Below are positions 1 to 8,334 of a DNA stretch of 11,100 nucleotides, in pieces. A program made the position numbers and the translations under genes. This DNA comes from Physocladia obscura (Eukaryota; Chytridiomycota; Chytridiomycetes; Chytridiales; Chytriomycetaceae): the NCBI GenBank assembly GCA_027596945.1, contig JADGJH010001240.1:1-11100 (forward strand). The letters are read 5' to 3'. Position 1 is the stretch's first letter. Every line of letters starts with the position of its first letter. A model generated the notes under the pieces. That model made no database searches and was not told the origin of the DNA. It saw nothing but the letters and a program-made list of their open reading frames with translations.

Positions 1-691
1 TAAATTCCAAATCTTTAATAAAAGCTTTGTATTTCAATTCTTATTTATTGTACACAAAGAATGGATGGATTATTTTAATTGGCAGTGAATTATTCCAGAC
101 TGTTGCCACTGGTCATGGAATTTTAACACATCTTATTGTGGATAGCGCGATATCTATTGAACTTACCATTTTATCAGTCTTTTTTGTTTTTTGGGATTCA
201 AGACCAATCAATATGTGGGGGGCTAAAGTGGCAACATGCTTATTTTGATCAATCAAAGTTTAAAAATTTTTGTTCATTTGTAATGAAAGTTGCGAAACCA
301 AATTTGTTGAGAGCGGGGTTGTTTCTTGGAACAATCATTAGCATCAGTGGCTTACATATTTTTAATTTTTCATGTTTTAAATCAACAATACTTGTGAAAA
401 AAAAGAAAAAAAAAAAAAGATTACAAATAATTCTCTTTTTTTCAACTTGAGGACAAAAGAATTTCCGCTTAACAAACTTCGCAAATAAAAAAAAATCAAA
501 AAAATCAAAGGAACGTTCCCAAACAACAAAGAAACTTGACGAGACCACGCACACCTGACAGCATATAGTAATGCCTAGACACGCTTATCATCAACAGCTT
601 CTTGCCAAACTTCTGAAAGAAGTTATTATGCTTACGTACAGAAATAATAAACCATAGTGAGAAGAAACAGAAGGAGAGAGAGGCTTAACTC
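1..691. other. AT-rich intergenic DNA, no supported gene
   Basis: No reading frame here resembles a known family. A 73-codon frame on + (27-248) and a 101-codon frame on - (249-554) exist, but their content is low-complexity (Phe/Lys runs from T and A tracts). An AATAAA hexamer at 17-22 and an A-rich tract at about 397-420 are present. The hexamer could be the poly(A) signal of a gene lying to the left, but no coding end is visible to support that. Positions 555-691 could be the 5' leader of the retroelement that starts at or before 692. Confidence 0.5.
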
Positions 692-1424
692 ATGGATAAA
701 TTCACTGCGCTAATTGCGCAGATTGGGAATATCAATTTACACAAAACTCAGTGGTTAGGACCATTGCTGGCTCAGTTTCCCACGTCTCAAACAAAAACTG
801 GGAAAATTCTAGAGAAAATTCCACAAGTGTTCTCACAGTTATCAAGAGGTGGCGGAACTGCCACCAAGCACCACATAATAGAGCAGCACAGAAGTTGTTG
901 CAAAGAGCTGGAAACAAAGAAATCGGAATTTGAGGTGGCCTTTGCAATACAAAATCCTGAAGGAACTGCTTGTGGGCGTGATGGACTCTGTATTCAACAT
1001 TTACTTGACTTTATGGAATTAAGAGCCTTGAAAATTGCTCCACAATTCCTTGAGAGCATAACAAGTGTATTGAATTTCTATTTCATAGCAAAACTCCACC
1101 GTTGCTGGCAAACACAATTAATTACATGTGCTGGCTTAACACAATTGATGAAGCCAGATGGAGAAGTGAAACCCATCACAGTGTGATTGGATCCTCAGAA
1201 GACTTGTGTCAAAACAGCAAGTGAAATCAAAATTGTGGTCAAACTCAAGCAACTATACAAGTATGAAGTGGTGGTTTAAAAACAGTTCTTTGTTTGTTCG
1301 ACACTTTCAGAGGAGAAATACAAATGTGTCATTAATGATTTTAAACTTTCAAAATGCATCTAATGTAGTCAAACTCTTGAAATTAGTTTTTTGGTTTCAA
1401 TGCAACTTGTTGAAAATAGTATGA
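692..1424 (+). pseudogene. Reverse transcriptase N-terminal part, inactivated
   Basis: The frame opening at 692 runs 164 codons to TGA at 1184-1186. Residues 91-103 (GTACGRDGLCIQH) match the 'G.A.GPDGL...HL' block that precedes the fingers of many non-LTR-type RTs. Residues 155-164 (PDGEVKPITV) match the following 'K.DGGIRPI.VG' block. After the TGA the same frame continues with an RT-like stretch (CVKTAS..., similar to 'RR..AK.AS') to a second stop. Then the next frame (about 1260-1424) carries MILNFQNASNVV, which lines up with RT motif A, usually L.LDF.NAFN. The aspartate position is Asn here (AAC at 1344-1346). A stop, a frame change and the lost catalytic Asp make this a pseudogene. The exact subclade is not determined. 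Confidence 0.6.
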
Positions 1425-2439
1425 TGTCAAGCTATATTAAAGATGAACTCAATTATTTATCACCAATAACCACATTCAAAACACATCAACAGAGACTTAA
1501 CCTCATTAAGTTGAAGTTATGTGTACATATAAACTCTAGGACTTTGTGTGAAAAAGAAAATGGTTGAAAAGATTGATTGTTTCATTTTTGTGATTGGAAG
1601 ATTTTGGATACTGTAAATTAATAATAAACAGAATTTCACCAAAAAAATCCTTACCGCATACAATTGCAACATAGATTGCAACACAACTTTCCTTAAACTT
1701 AAAACTAGTCATCTTACAAACTTAGCCTCAATATGTTATTCAATAACTTGGTCTTGAACAATCCTGACACCCTTTTAAGAGAAGCATAAACCTCAAAATT
1801 TTTTGCAATTCTCTTCTAGAAAAAGTGCAGAAATTTCATAAGACAAAGGGTTCAGACCAATTCTGGTCAACAATCATTTAAATTTTGGACTATTATTATG
1901 TCACCACATGTTCTTATGTTGTTGACTCCTGTGCCTGTGGATTCTGTTCAAATTGTTTACATGGTTTTTGATAATTTTAGTAAAAAACTTGTCCCTCATG
2001 TATACTATTTTATATGAATTTAATTTCTGATTTGAATTTATAAGATAAAGTTAAAGGTTAAATTTTTTTTTCTCCATTTCCGTTGTGCAATTTCTTGATC
2101 ATGTGCCTGTCAAATAAACAATTTTTTTTCAATTTTGCAGAAGTTAGATTGTAAGATATAATTATTAAATCTCATATAGTGCATTCAGTTTGTATATCAA
2201 AATATAAAACATTATATTTAACATACGTCGCTTGCTTCAACAGCCTCATGCTTCTTCTTTTTGGTTGACAATACTAATAGAAGGACTTGGGATGTGCATG
2301 TTTCCTGTGGAATACTAACTACATTGTTCTATGATGAAACTATTTACAGGGACTTAAAAATACCAACATTGCCCAATAATTCAAGACTGCATTGGTGATT
2401 GTGTGCTTAGTTGTACAGGTGTTGGAGGAATATGAAAAT
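1425..2439 (+). other. Eroded interior of the retroelement
   Basis: This kilobase should hold RT motifs B to E and the thumb if the two flanking pieces belong to one element. It is AT-rich and full of stops in all frames, and I could not find a convincing YLDD-type motif C. The stretch 2330-2440 has weak resemblance to the linker before the C-terminal domain. No independent gene, RNA gene or repeat is seen. It may be heavily mutated element sequence or a later insertion. Confidence 0.35.
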
Positions 2440-2814
2440 TCCACAATTATGTCAGGGATTTTCTGCAAGTTTGTGCCTGTATGTAGCAAAGATGGTGTCT
2501 TCTGATTCTGATAGTTTCTGGCCAGTTAATTGTTTTAGGATGGTAGTCAGTTATGCCTTGACATAGGAATGATACATCCACTGAGTTTAACAGAATTTGT
2601 TGAAAGCCTTCACGTTGACAAACAGAAAAAAGGTGAAAATCGGAAAAACGCAAAATACCTAATGGGCTGTGAAAATTTAAATTTTGCATTTCTCCCTTTT
2701 TCAATGGACCCAATTGGAGGACTTGGATCTCCAACAAAGAAATTGAGCTCAAAAAACGGAAGCTCTCAAAAAAAAGATCTTGAAGCAAAATCAAACTGGA
2801 TGTCATGCATTTGA
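2440..2814 (+). pseudogene. Retroelement C-terminal (endonuclease-like) domain, inactivated
   Basis: The segment beginning SGIFCKFVPVCSKDG (about 2454-2498) is followed by several stops. The frame then resumes at about 2539 with DGSQLCLDIGMIHPLS and runs to TGA at 2812-2814. Later in it come ENRKNAKYL and LNFAFLPFSMDPIGGLG. This series fits the C-terminal region of a non-LTR RT family in which a 'LEP.GLSR.DGKRPDG...' segment precedes 'W.DGSQL.WD.T..HPL', then 'E..K..KY' and 'F.PF..ET.GGLG'. I read that region as restriction-like-endonuclease-like, which is inference from memory. The surviving Asp (LD), Lys and Tyr fall in the expected order. A frame change between FWPVNCF (about 2513-2537) and DGSQL shows decay. 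The antisense strand is also open here (2447-2827), but that frame has no family resemblance. Confidence 0.5.
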
Positions 2815-2965
2815 AAAACCAAAACACTCAAAAAATGTTTTACATTGTTAAGTGTTACTGTAAGTCTGGAGCAAATGATACAACTATGCCATGTTTTGTA
2901 TGCTTAGCATTAATATGCTGAATAAGTTGGTATGGCAATCTGCTGGGAAATATCTTATTGGCATT

Positions 2966-3080
2966 AGGACTTGACTCGAGTCGAGCAAGTCGACGAGTTG
3001 AGTTGAGTCTATAGCTGAGTCGACCCAATTTTTGGCCATCGACTCGAGTCGGAGTCGAGTCGGGGCTGAGTCGACTCAAG
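2966..3080. repeat. GACTCGAGTCG-type repeat block with imperfect inverted ends
   Basis: About 115 bp are built almost entirely from CTCGAG, GTCGAC and GAGTCG words. The unit GACTCGAGTCG occurs exactly at 2973-2983 and at 3041-3051, with related units between (2987-3007, 3016-3023, 3052-3062) and a last one at 3067-3080. The left end (ACTTGACTCGAGTC) and the reverse complement of the right end (ACTTGAGTCGACTC) match with two differences, so the block can fold on itself. It is much richer in G+C than its flanks and ends about 165 bp before the BCKDHA start codon. No coding role is evident. Confidence 0.75.
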
Positions 3081-3243
3081 TTATAATACTAATTGCGGGG
3101 TTTTTGCACAGTGGGTTCATTTAAATTCACAATATTTTAACTGTCATGGCTTGTTCGCCAACCTATGAGGAAAAATCGGGAGCCAAACGGAAAAAACCGG
3201 ATCGGCAAACTGAGAAAAGTTTCTTTCAAATCTGAGAAAAACA

Positions 3244-5038
3244 ATGAAAATGCGGCAGTCGTCGATAATATTCCGCCATGCAGCACGCAAAGTTAGTGCA
3301 CCAGTCGGCGTGCACGGTACGCTAACGGGTGAAATTGGAAGCGGAGTTGCGCCGGCTGCGATGCTTCCGAAAGCCCAGTCGCTGTCGTCTTCCGGATCCG
3401 GACAAAGTCAAGCCGTGTCGTTCCCCGGCGCCACGGCTGGCTCCGTCTTCACAGAGTCGATGGCGTTTCTAGCCGAGTATCAAACTATCCAGACCTATCG
3501 CGTGCTCGACAGCAATGGCGCCGTTATTGTGGAAGACCAGGATCCAAATGTGAAAATTTGTTGATTCTTGAAAATGTCTGACTAAAAGCTTGCTTTTTTG
3601 TTGTTGTTTTTTTTCCCTTCAGCTTTCACAAGACACTTGCCTTAAAATTTATAAAACAATGGTTAGTCTAAATCAAATGGGTATGTGTGATCCTCTATCG
3701 TTTTCGTTATTCTCAAAATTTATATCTTTTTTTCAGATATGGTATTGTACGAAGCGCAGCGCCAAGGTCGTATTTCATTTTACATGACAAATTATGGCGA
3801 AGAAGGAACGCATTTGGGATCGGCTGCCGCTTTGAAAAACGACGACGTTATTTTTGGGTATAATTTTGGAAAACCAACAAAAATTGTTAAAACAATAATA
3901 ATAAAAGGCAATATCGCGAAACTGGCGTCCTTCTTTACCGCGGATTCACAATTCAACAATGTATGCATCAATGCTACAGTAACGAAAAAGATCTCGGAAA
4001 AGGCCGCCAAATGCCTGTCCATTATGGCTCCAAAGCCTTAAACATCCAGACAATATCTTCTCCGCTCGGCACGCAGCTTCCGCAAGCTGCCGGCGCCGCG
4101 TATGCTTTGAAACGCGAAGGAAAAGACGCGTGCGTTGTTTGCTTTTTCGGTGAAGGTGCGGCTAGTGAAGGCGATTTCCACGCTGCGTTGAACATTGCTG
4201 CGACTACAGAAGCCCCAGTAATTTTTTTTTGGTATGAAAATTTTTTGAGCGAAGTTCAAGCAAATAACTGAATGTAAGCGGAGTGATTGAAAAAACGCGT
4301 AAAGGGAATATTGTTAATGCGAGTTTCAACTGCCGTGAAGAAATTTGTAAAGTACTTGTAGGAATAGATAAGCTTTATAGGACATGTTGCTAAACAATTT
4401 GCCACAATACAGCCGAAACAATGGGTATGCAATCTCAACGCCAGCTCGTGAACAGTATCGAGGTGATGGTATAGCGAGTCGTGGACATGGTTATGGAATC
4501 CACACAATTCGCGTGGACGGAAACGATATTCTGGCTGTATACAACGTCATGAAAGAAGCTAGACGTATTGCAGTTCAAGAGCAAAAACCAGTTTTGATTG
4601 AAGCTTTGACTTATCGGTTTGTTCTTCTAGTTTTCTGTTCAATTACGAGTGTTTCTGTATATTGCTTATATTTTGCACCTGTATAGAGTCAGCCATCATT
4701 CAACCTCAGACGACTCCTTTGCGTATCGGCCGAAAAAAGAAGTTTCAGACTGGACGACGCAAGATGCGCCCATGAATCGCTTCCGAAAATACTTGGAATC
4801 GAAAAAGTGGTGGTCCGAAGAGCAAGAGCAAGCATTCCGTAAAGACGCACGCGCAGAGGTTCTTTCTGCGTTTTCCAACGCCGAAAGTCTCAAGAAGCCT
4901 GCCATTTCTAATTTATTCACGGACGTGTATGATGAAATGCCGTGGAATCTTGTTGAGCAAAAGAAGAAGCTGGCAGATTTGATGGAGAAATACCCAGGAC
5001 ACTTTGATACTTCAATTTATGTTTCTGACAAACAATAA
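3244..5038 (+). CDS. BCKDHA: 2-oxoisovalerate dehydrogenase E1 alpha subunit, mitochondrial (six exons)
   Basis: This is the thiamine-diphosphate-binding alpha subunit of the branched-chain 2-oxoacid dehydrogenase complex. With E1 beta it decarboxylates the 2-oxo acids of Leu, Ile and Val in the mitochondrial matrix. Exons: 3244-3549, 3623-3680, 3737-3857, 3908-4231, 4413-4616, 4687-5038. The introns are 73, 56, 50, 181 and 70 bp, all GT-AG. Joined length is 1365 nt, 454 aa plus TAA, against about 445 for the human precursor. The first ~50 residues are Arg/Ser/Ala-rich with few acids, as in a mitochondrial presequence. Diagnostic blocks are [16 protein letters not shown] (exon 3), [11 protein letters not shown] (exon 4), the TDP/Mg motif GEGAASEGD (residues 243-251) ending in CRNNGYAIS (270-278), and the phosphorylation loop SHHSTSDDS (340-348). 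The regulatory Ser (S343) is kept. The family's second phosphoserine, in YRS, is Pro here (YRP, 351-353). Every splice restores a codon expected from the family, so the model is firm. The start is the first Met; a second Met is at codon 3. Confidence 0.96.
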
Positions 5039-5039
5039 A
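5034..5039 (+). terminator. Poly(A) signal AATAAA overlapping the BCKDHA stop codon
   Basis: AATAAA contains the TAA stop (5036-5038). A GT-rich stretch at about 5061-5083 (tggagtttgtgtagtatgtg) lies where a downstream cleavage element would sit. Together they imply a 3' UTR of only about 10 to 30 nt. An alternative AATAAA is at 5190-5195. The assignment is from motif and position only. Confidence 0.5.
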
Positions 5040-5464
5040 TTTTATTTTTAATTTATTTTTTGGAGTTTGTGTAGTATGTGTTTTAAAACAAGCAAATTCT
5101 CAAAAGAAGACAGCGGCATTGCTTGTTACTGAGAATATCAGAGCTGCAGTTTTAGCACTTCAAAGTTGAGATTGAAAAGGAGCAATTGAAATAAACATTG
5201 CTACAAACACACTGCAATTTACAAGTACAAGATCATATCCATTTTTACCTATTTTATTTTAACTGTTAAAAACAAGCTATAAAAAATTGTAAAACCTGGT
5301 GAACACAAATTCAAAGTTAATATTTTTGGTGTTGTAGATGTTGGGTTTTTTAAAGTAGAGGAGAAAATGGAGAAATTAAAAAATATGTAACCTGACATAC
5401 TAGAAAGTGCCATCCAAGTTTGAAGTGCCCACATTAACATCCAAGGAACTTCAGAAGCATGTAG
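5040..5464. other. AT-rich DNA between BCKDHA and the transposase relic
   Basis: No gene is supported. The - strand has an 81-codon open frame (5249-5494) with no recognisable domain. The right part (about 5400-5464) may be the more degraded upstream portion of the DDE transposase, since open but unalignable pieces lead into it. No terminal inverted repeat pairing with the far side of the transposase was found by eye. Confidence 0.35.
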
Positions 5465-5762
5465 TTTTCTTTGGCAGCATATGGGAGTACTCAAAGTATA
5501 CCAGACTTAAGGTACATTCAACAAGAACAAAGTTACTATTCAGTGTCTAAATATGATGACCAAGCACAAGTAAATACAGCAATATCCTGGCTGCAATTCT
5601 GTCTGGATTCTTGACAGAGCAAGGATCCATCAATCCACCAAACTGGTTCTTCAACTGAGATCTGCTGGAATTGTTCCAATATTTCTCCCTGCTTACTGCC
5701 CATTCTATAATTTAATAGAAGTGTTTTTTGGAATGCTCAAATCAAGACTTCTGAATTTTTAA
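5465..5762 (+). pseudogene. DDE_3 (Tc1/IS630-type) transposase C-terminal fragment
   Basis: The clean part is the frame 5574-5762. It reads YPGCNSVWILDRARIH, then about 16 residues later IFLPAYCPFYNLIEVFFGM, then Lys-rich sequence and TAA. This is the DDE_3 signature: 'YPG.NSV.V.DNA.IH' supplies the second catalytic Asp, and 'FLPPYSPD.NPIE..F' supplies the catalytic Glu. Both the Asp (ILD) and the Glu (LIE) are still present. Upstream, in another frame (about 5465-5570), AAYGSTQSIPDLRYI and YYSVSKYD resemble the preceding '..YG...RG......RYSV.AA' segment. A frame change and a stop at 5571-5573 separate the two. The first catalytic Asp and the DNA-binding N-terminus are not recognisable. It is a dead fragment; the transposon ends are not visible. 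Confidence 0.7.
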
Positions 5763-5981
5763 ATAAAGTCAAATATGGTGTTTAAATTTCTATTCTTTTT
5801 TAAACCAAACACAGATACAAGTTTAAAAAAATTTGAATATGTGTTTGAATTACTGTATTTATAACCAAACACTGATATGCTGCTTTTATATGTGACTTGA
5901 GGATCAAATAAAGTTGCAGCCAGATAACCACAATGTTGAAAGACAGGTTTCATATCAAAATTTTGATATTTACAACAGACA

Positions 5982-6227
5982 CTATGACAAGACAAAGATC
6001 CTTAGCATTAACTTTGCCTTCCTTTTAGTCCCATTTTCTTTATTCAGACCATCATCATCATAAGATCCTAAAGAATGATCTTCATCAATACTTTCAGAAT
6101 CAGCATCAATATCATTTCAATTGTCATTTGGAGAAGAAACTGCAGAGTTGTGAAGAAACTTGCAAACCTCTTGACAGTTACTATCAGTTCTTTTTTGTAT
6201 ATTTGAATCACTTTGAACAGGTTCCAT
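5982..6227 (-). pseudogene. Short acidic ORF interrupted by one stop, unknown
   Basis: Reading from ATG at 6227 (first residues MEPVQSDSNIQKR) the frame gives 81 codons with a single internal TGA at codon 37 (6119-6117) and ends with TAG at 5984-5982. The second half is strongly acidic (NDIDADSESIDEDH, then SYDDDG) and is followed by a basic patch (GTKRKAK) that could act as a nuclear signal. A TATA-like box lies just upstream. I do not recognise the protein. The acidic stretch plus basic patch would suit the N-terminus of a nuclear or transposon-encoded protein. It could also be chance: GAT-rich DNA yields Asp runs easily. Confidence 0.25.
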
Positions 6228-6247
6228 AGTGTGAATACAGCTTGAAT

Positions 6248-6255
6248 CTTTTATA
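6248..6255 (-). promoter_or_regulatory. TATA-like box (TATAAAAG)
   Basis: On the - strand TATAAAAG ends 21 nt upstream of the ATG at 6227 that opens the acidic frame. The spacing is close for a TATA box plus start site plus start codon. In DNA this AT-rich the motif is expected by chance fairly often, so it only mildly supports the ORF. Confidence 0.2.
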
Positions 6256-6955
6256 CTTTAACACCTTTATATCATGCTTATTTGCCATTCACTAAATAGC
6301 CATTCCACAAAATAGTTAATCATGAATCCACTAAATAACTGTTTTTGTGTTTGCTGCCAAATGGAAAATCATTTCCACCACACAAAGTTATTCATTTTAT
6401 TTGAGAATATGAAAAGAATTAAATTTGAAAACTTCTTTCAAAAAGCTAGGAAAACACACATCATTATGTTGAATTTTAAGTTTCTTCCTATCCACCAATC
6501 ATTTTTTGCCAGTCATAACATGAACATTAAACAGCATCTTTAATGTAATTTTAACTTTCTTTCCTGTGTTCTTTTTGTTTTGGTTATCTGCAACCAGCAC
6601 AACAGTGCAATGCACACAACACTGTACCCTTGAAGGAATATAGCAATAGCAAAACAGGCCCCAAATCAAAAATATCTAGGAGGGATTAAAAGTAAATTTT
6701 ATTTCTTGGCAATTGCATTTGCAATCAAAATCTAACAATCTAATTGCAAACTGAATTGAACAATTCTTCAAGTTTATCACTCAAACTTTAACATATATTT
6801 GTATTTTACAATGGAAATTTCATTAAGTAAAGATTGCTTGCCCCTATTAAATACTTGTAACCCATTTCAACCAGTTCAGAAAAGGCAAACATGTGTAAAG
6901 GCATTAAAAGTCAAATTTTTTATCATTATCAATCAACAATCATGCAAATGTCTGT
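6256..6955. other. AT-rich DNA, nothing identified
   Basis: A 73-codon + frame (6322-6543) is Phe/Lys/Asn-rich with no domain pattern. There is a short near-repeat, TTCACTAAATAGCCA near 6288 and TCCACTAAATAACTG near 6327. No RNA gene or convincing element end was seen. Confidence 0.35.
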
Positions 6956-8237
6956 TTATATGATACAGTATGGTGCTGACACAGGCCCAACATGAACAAC
7001 CACCACTTTTAATTCCTCCTCCAAAATTAACACTGGCATGTACTGCAAATGGTCCTGCAAATATTTCTCCAGTATATGCTTCAATACTAGCACCAATTTG
7101 ATTGGCATGCATTCCAGCCAAAGTTCCAGCAATTGAATTCATAGCTGTAACTTCCAGCGGAACTCCTTCAAAATTAGAATGTACATGACCAACACTTGCT
7201 TCTACTCCAAAATTTACACCAATGTAGTTTTGTACACAATAAGCATCAGCTTTAATGCATTAGTAGTAGCTTGTCCTCCTTGCCCATTATGTTGGACTTC
7301 AGCCAATTCAAAAATATAAATATTGAAGGAAGTGAGTTGCCATGTTGACAGACAACAATAGAAACTGGAAATCTTGCATAATTACTAGCCACCACTCTCT
7401 TATTGTCAAGAGTAACAAAAGACACATCTGGTTTTTGAATAACATCAACAGCCTTATGTCTAATCAGATTTCTGAGCAACAGTCTGACAGCATAACAACT
7501 AACCTCACCTTTGTGGTTGGATTTGACTTTGTAATTATAGTCCCTAGCAGCAAAAAAAGGCCAAGACAAAATGCATGGTAAAAAGCTGCTGCTTTTTTTT
7601 CCAGAGTTAGAACCACCAATGTCAAAATAAGAGAAACTTTTCAGTACAATATCAGGCAAACTTTTGCTGAACATATTTCATGTTGCCAGAAATAAGAGCA
7701 GTGATGATAGAATTTATAATTGGTGTTTTAACAATATTTGGCATTAGCCATGAAACCCATGCATAGTAGACTTCCAGGTTAGGAATGCTGAGAACTCCAT
7801 CAACATGATGACTCAAATAACCTGCATAATATACAAGAGTCCAAACTTTTGAATTATTAGAAGTGTAAGTAAGGTTATCATATTGAAGAGAATCATTGAT
7901 TTGAACATAGAAACCAGAGCGACCCATCAGAGACAGGCATGCCTCTTTGAATGCTAATGTTCGAAATTTGAGCAATAATGAAATGATTTTTGTACTTCCT
8001 AAAATAGGATGTCAACTAATGCTAAAACTCAAATTGTCACAGAGTACCTATATCAACCCAAAATCTGCTGAAAACTCCATCAGAACATAAATTAACAATG
8101 GACCATGGATTAAAAAGAGAATCTCCATTTGAAGATTGATAGCCATTGATGCGGTTTGAGAGTAGCAGATTAAAGGAGATAGTCGAACTGCGAAGAAGTT
8201 TTTGAGAGGAGAATGCGAACACTGTCCAACATATCAT
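6956..8237 (-). pseudogene. AAA-ATPase-like / PD-(D/E)XK nuclease-type protein, frameshifted, with glycine-rich C-terminus
   Basis: Reading right to left, the first piece (8237-8037) has NGYQSSNGDSLFNPWSIVN and then FWVDIGT. This matches the 'WYNGY.F....VYNPWS.L.F....F..YW..TGT' block that ends the AAA-ATPase-like (PF09820) domain. The second piece (7975-7652) has WTLVYYAGYLS and IPNLEVYYAWVSW, matching 'L..L.YAGYLT...IPN.EV...W'. The third (7674-7252) has KSFSYFDIGG and FFAARDYNYKVKSNHKGE, matching the start of the C-terminal nuclease-fold domain (PF08011, 'F..GLLA.LRD.YEVKSNRESG'). The usual GR.D...I..EFK catalytic stretch does not follow. Instead comes IQKPDVSFVTLDNKRVV. After a one-base shift IFELAEVQHNGQGGQATTN is read, and after another a Gly/Ala-rich tail (VNFGVEASVGHVHSNFEG; AGPFAVHASVNFGGGIKSG), with a last shift leading to VGPVSAPYCII and TAA at 6958-6956. 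At least five frame changes are needed, so it is a pseudogene. The N-terminal P-loop is missing. Confidence 0.65.
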
Positions 8238-8334
8238 TCCATGACAAAGCCTTAAGTTGCTGAGGAAACAATACTTAAAAGCAAAGCATAACTAAGCAAG
8301 TAATACGAACTTTTAAGTCCAAAGTAATAACAGG

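Larger units (their letters stand above)
692..2814 (+). mobile_element. Decayed reverse-transcriptase retroelement (approximate extent)
   Basis: Two separated segments on the same strand, 692-1424 and 2440-2814, look like the start of an RT domain and the C-terminal domain of one non-LTR-type polyprotein, in the right order and about 1 kb apart. The outer limits are unknown: I see no convincing target-site duplication, LTR or terminal poly(A) tail, so the coordinates only bracket the recognisable coding remains. The element has in-frame stops and frame changes and must be inactive. Family assignment rests on remembered motif patterns (see the two component entries), not on an alignment. Confidence 0.55.

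Noticed and set aside
397..420. A-rich tract as poly(A) tail of a retroposed gene
   Set aside because: It is interrupted by G and there is no upstream coding similarity or target-site duplication visible.
249..554. 101-codon - strand open frame
   Set aside because: Its Phe runs come from the A tracts at about 397-420 and 480-510; no domain pattern, and low-complexity composition explains the openness.
2447..2827. 126-codon - strand open frame
   Set aside because: It is antisense to the retroelement C-terminal domain, which shows family motifs on +; the - translation shows none.
3792..4259. - strand frames opposite BCKDHA exons 3 and 4
   Set aside because: Antisense shadows of well-supported exons; they run across introns and resemble nothing.
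5759..5995. 78-codon - strand open frame
   Set aside because: Overlaps only the last bases of the DDE fragment, is Asn/Ser/Phe-rich and matches no pattern; kept out of the annotation.
7342..7581. 79-codon + strand open frame
   Set aside because: Antisense to the ATPase/nuclease-type pseudogene, whose - strand translation carries the recognisable motifs.
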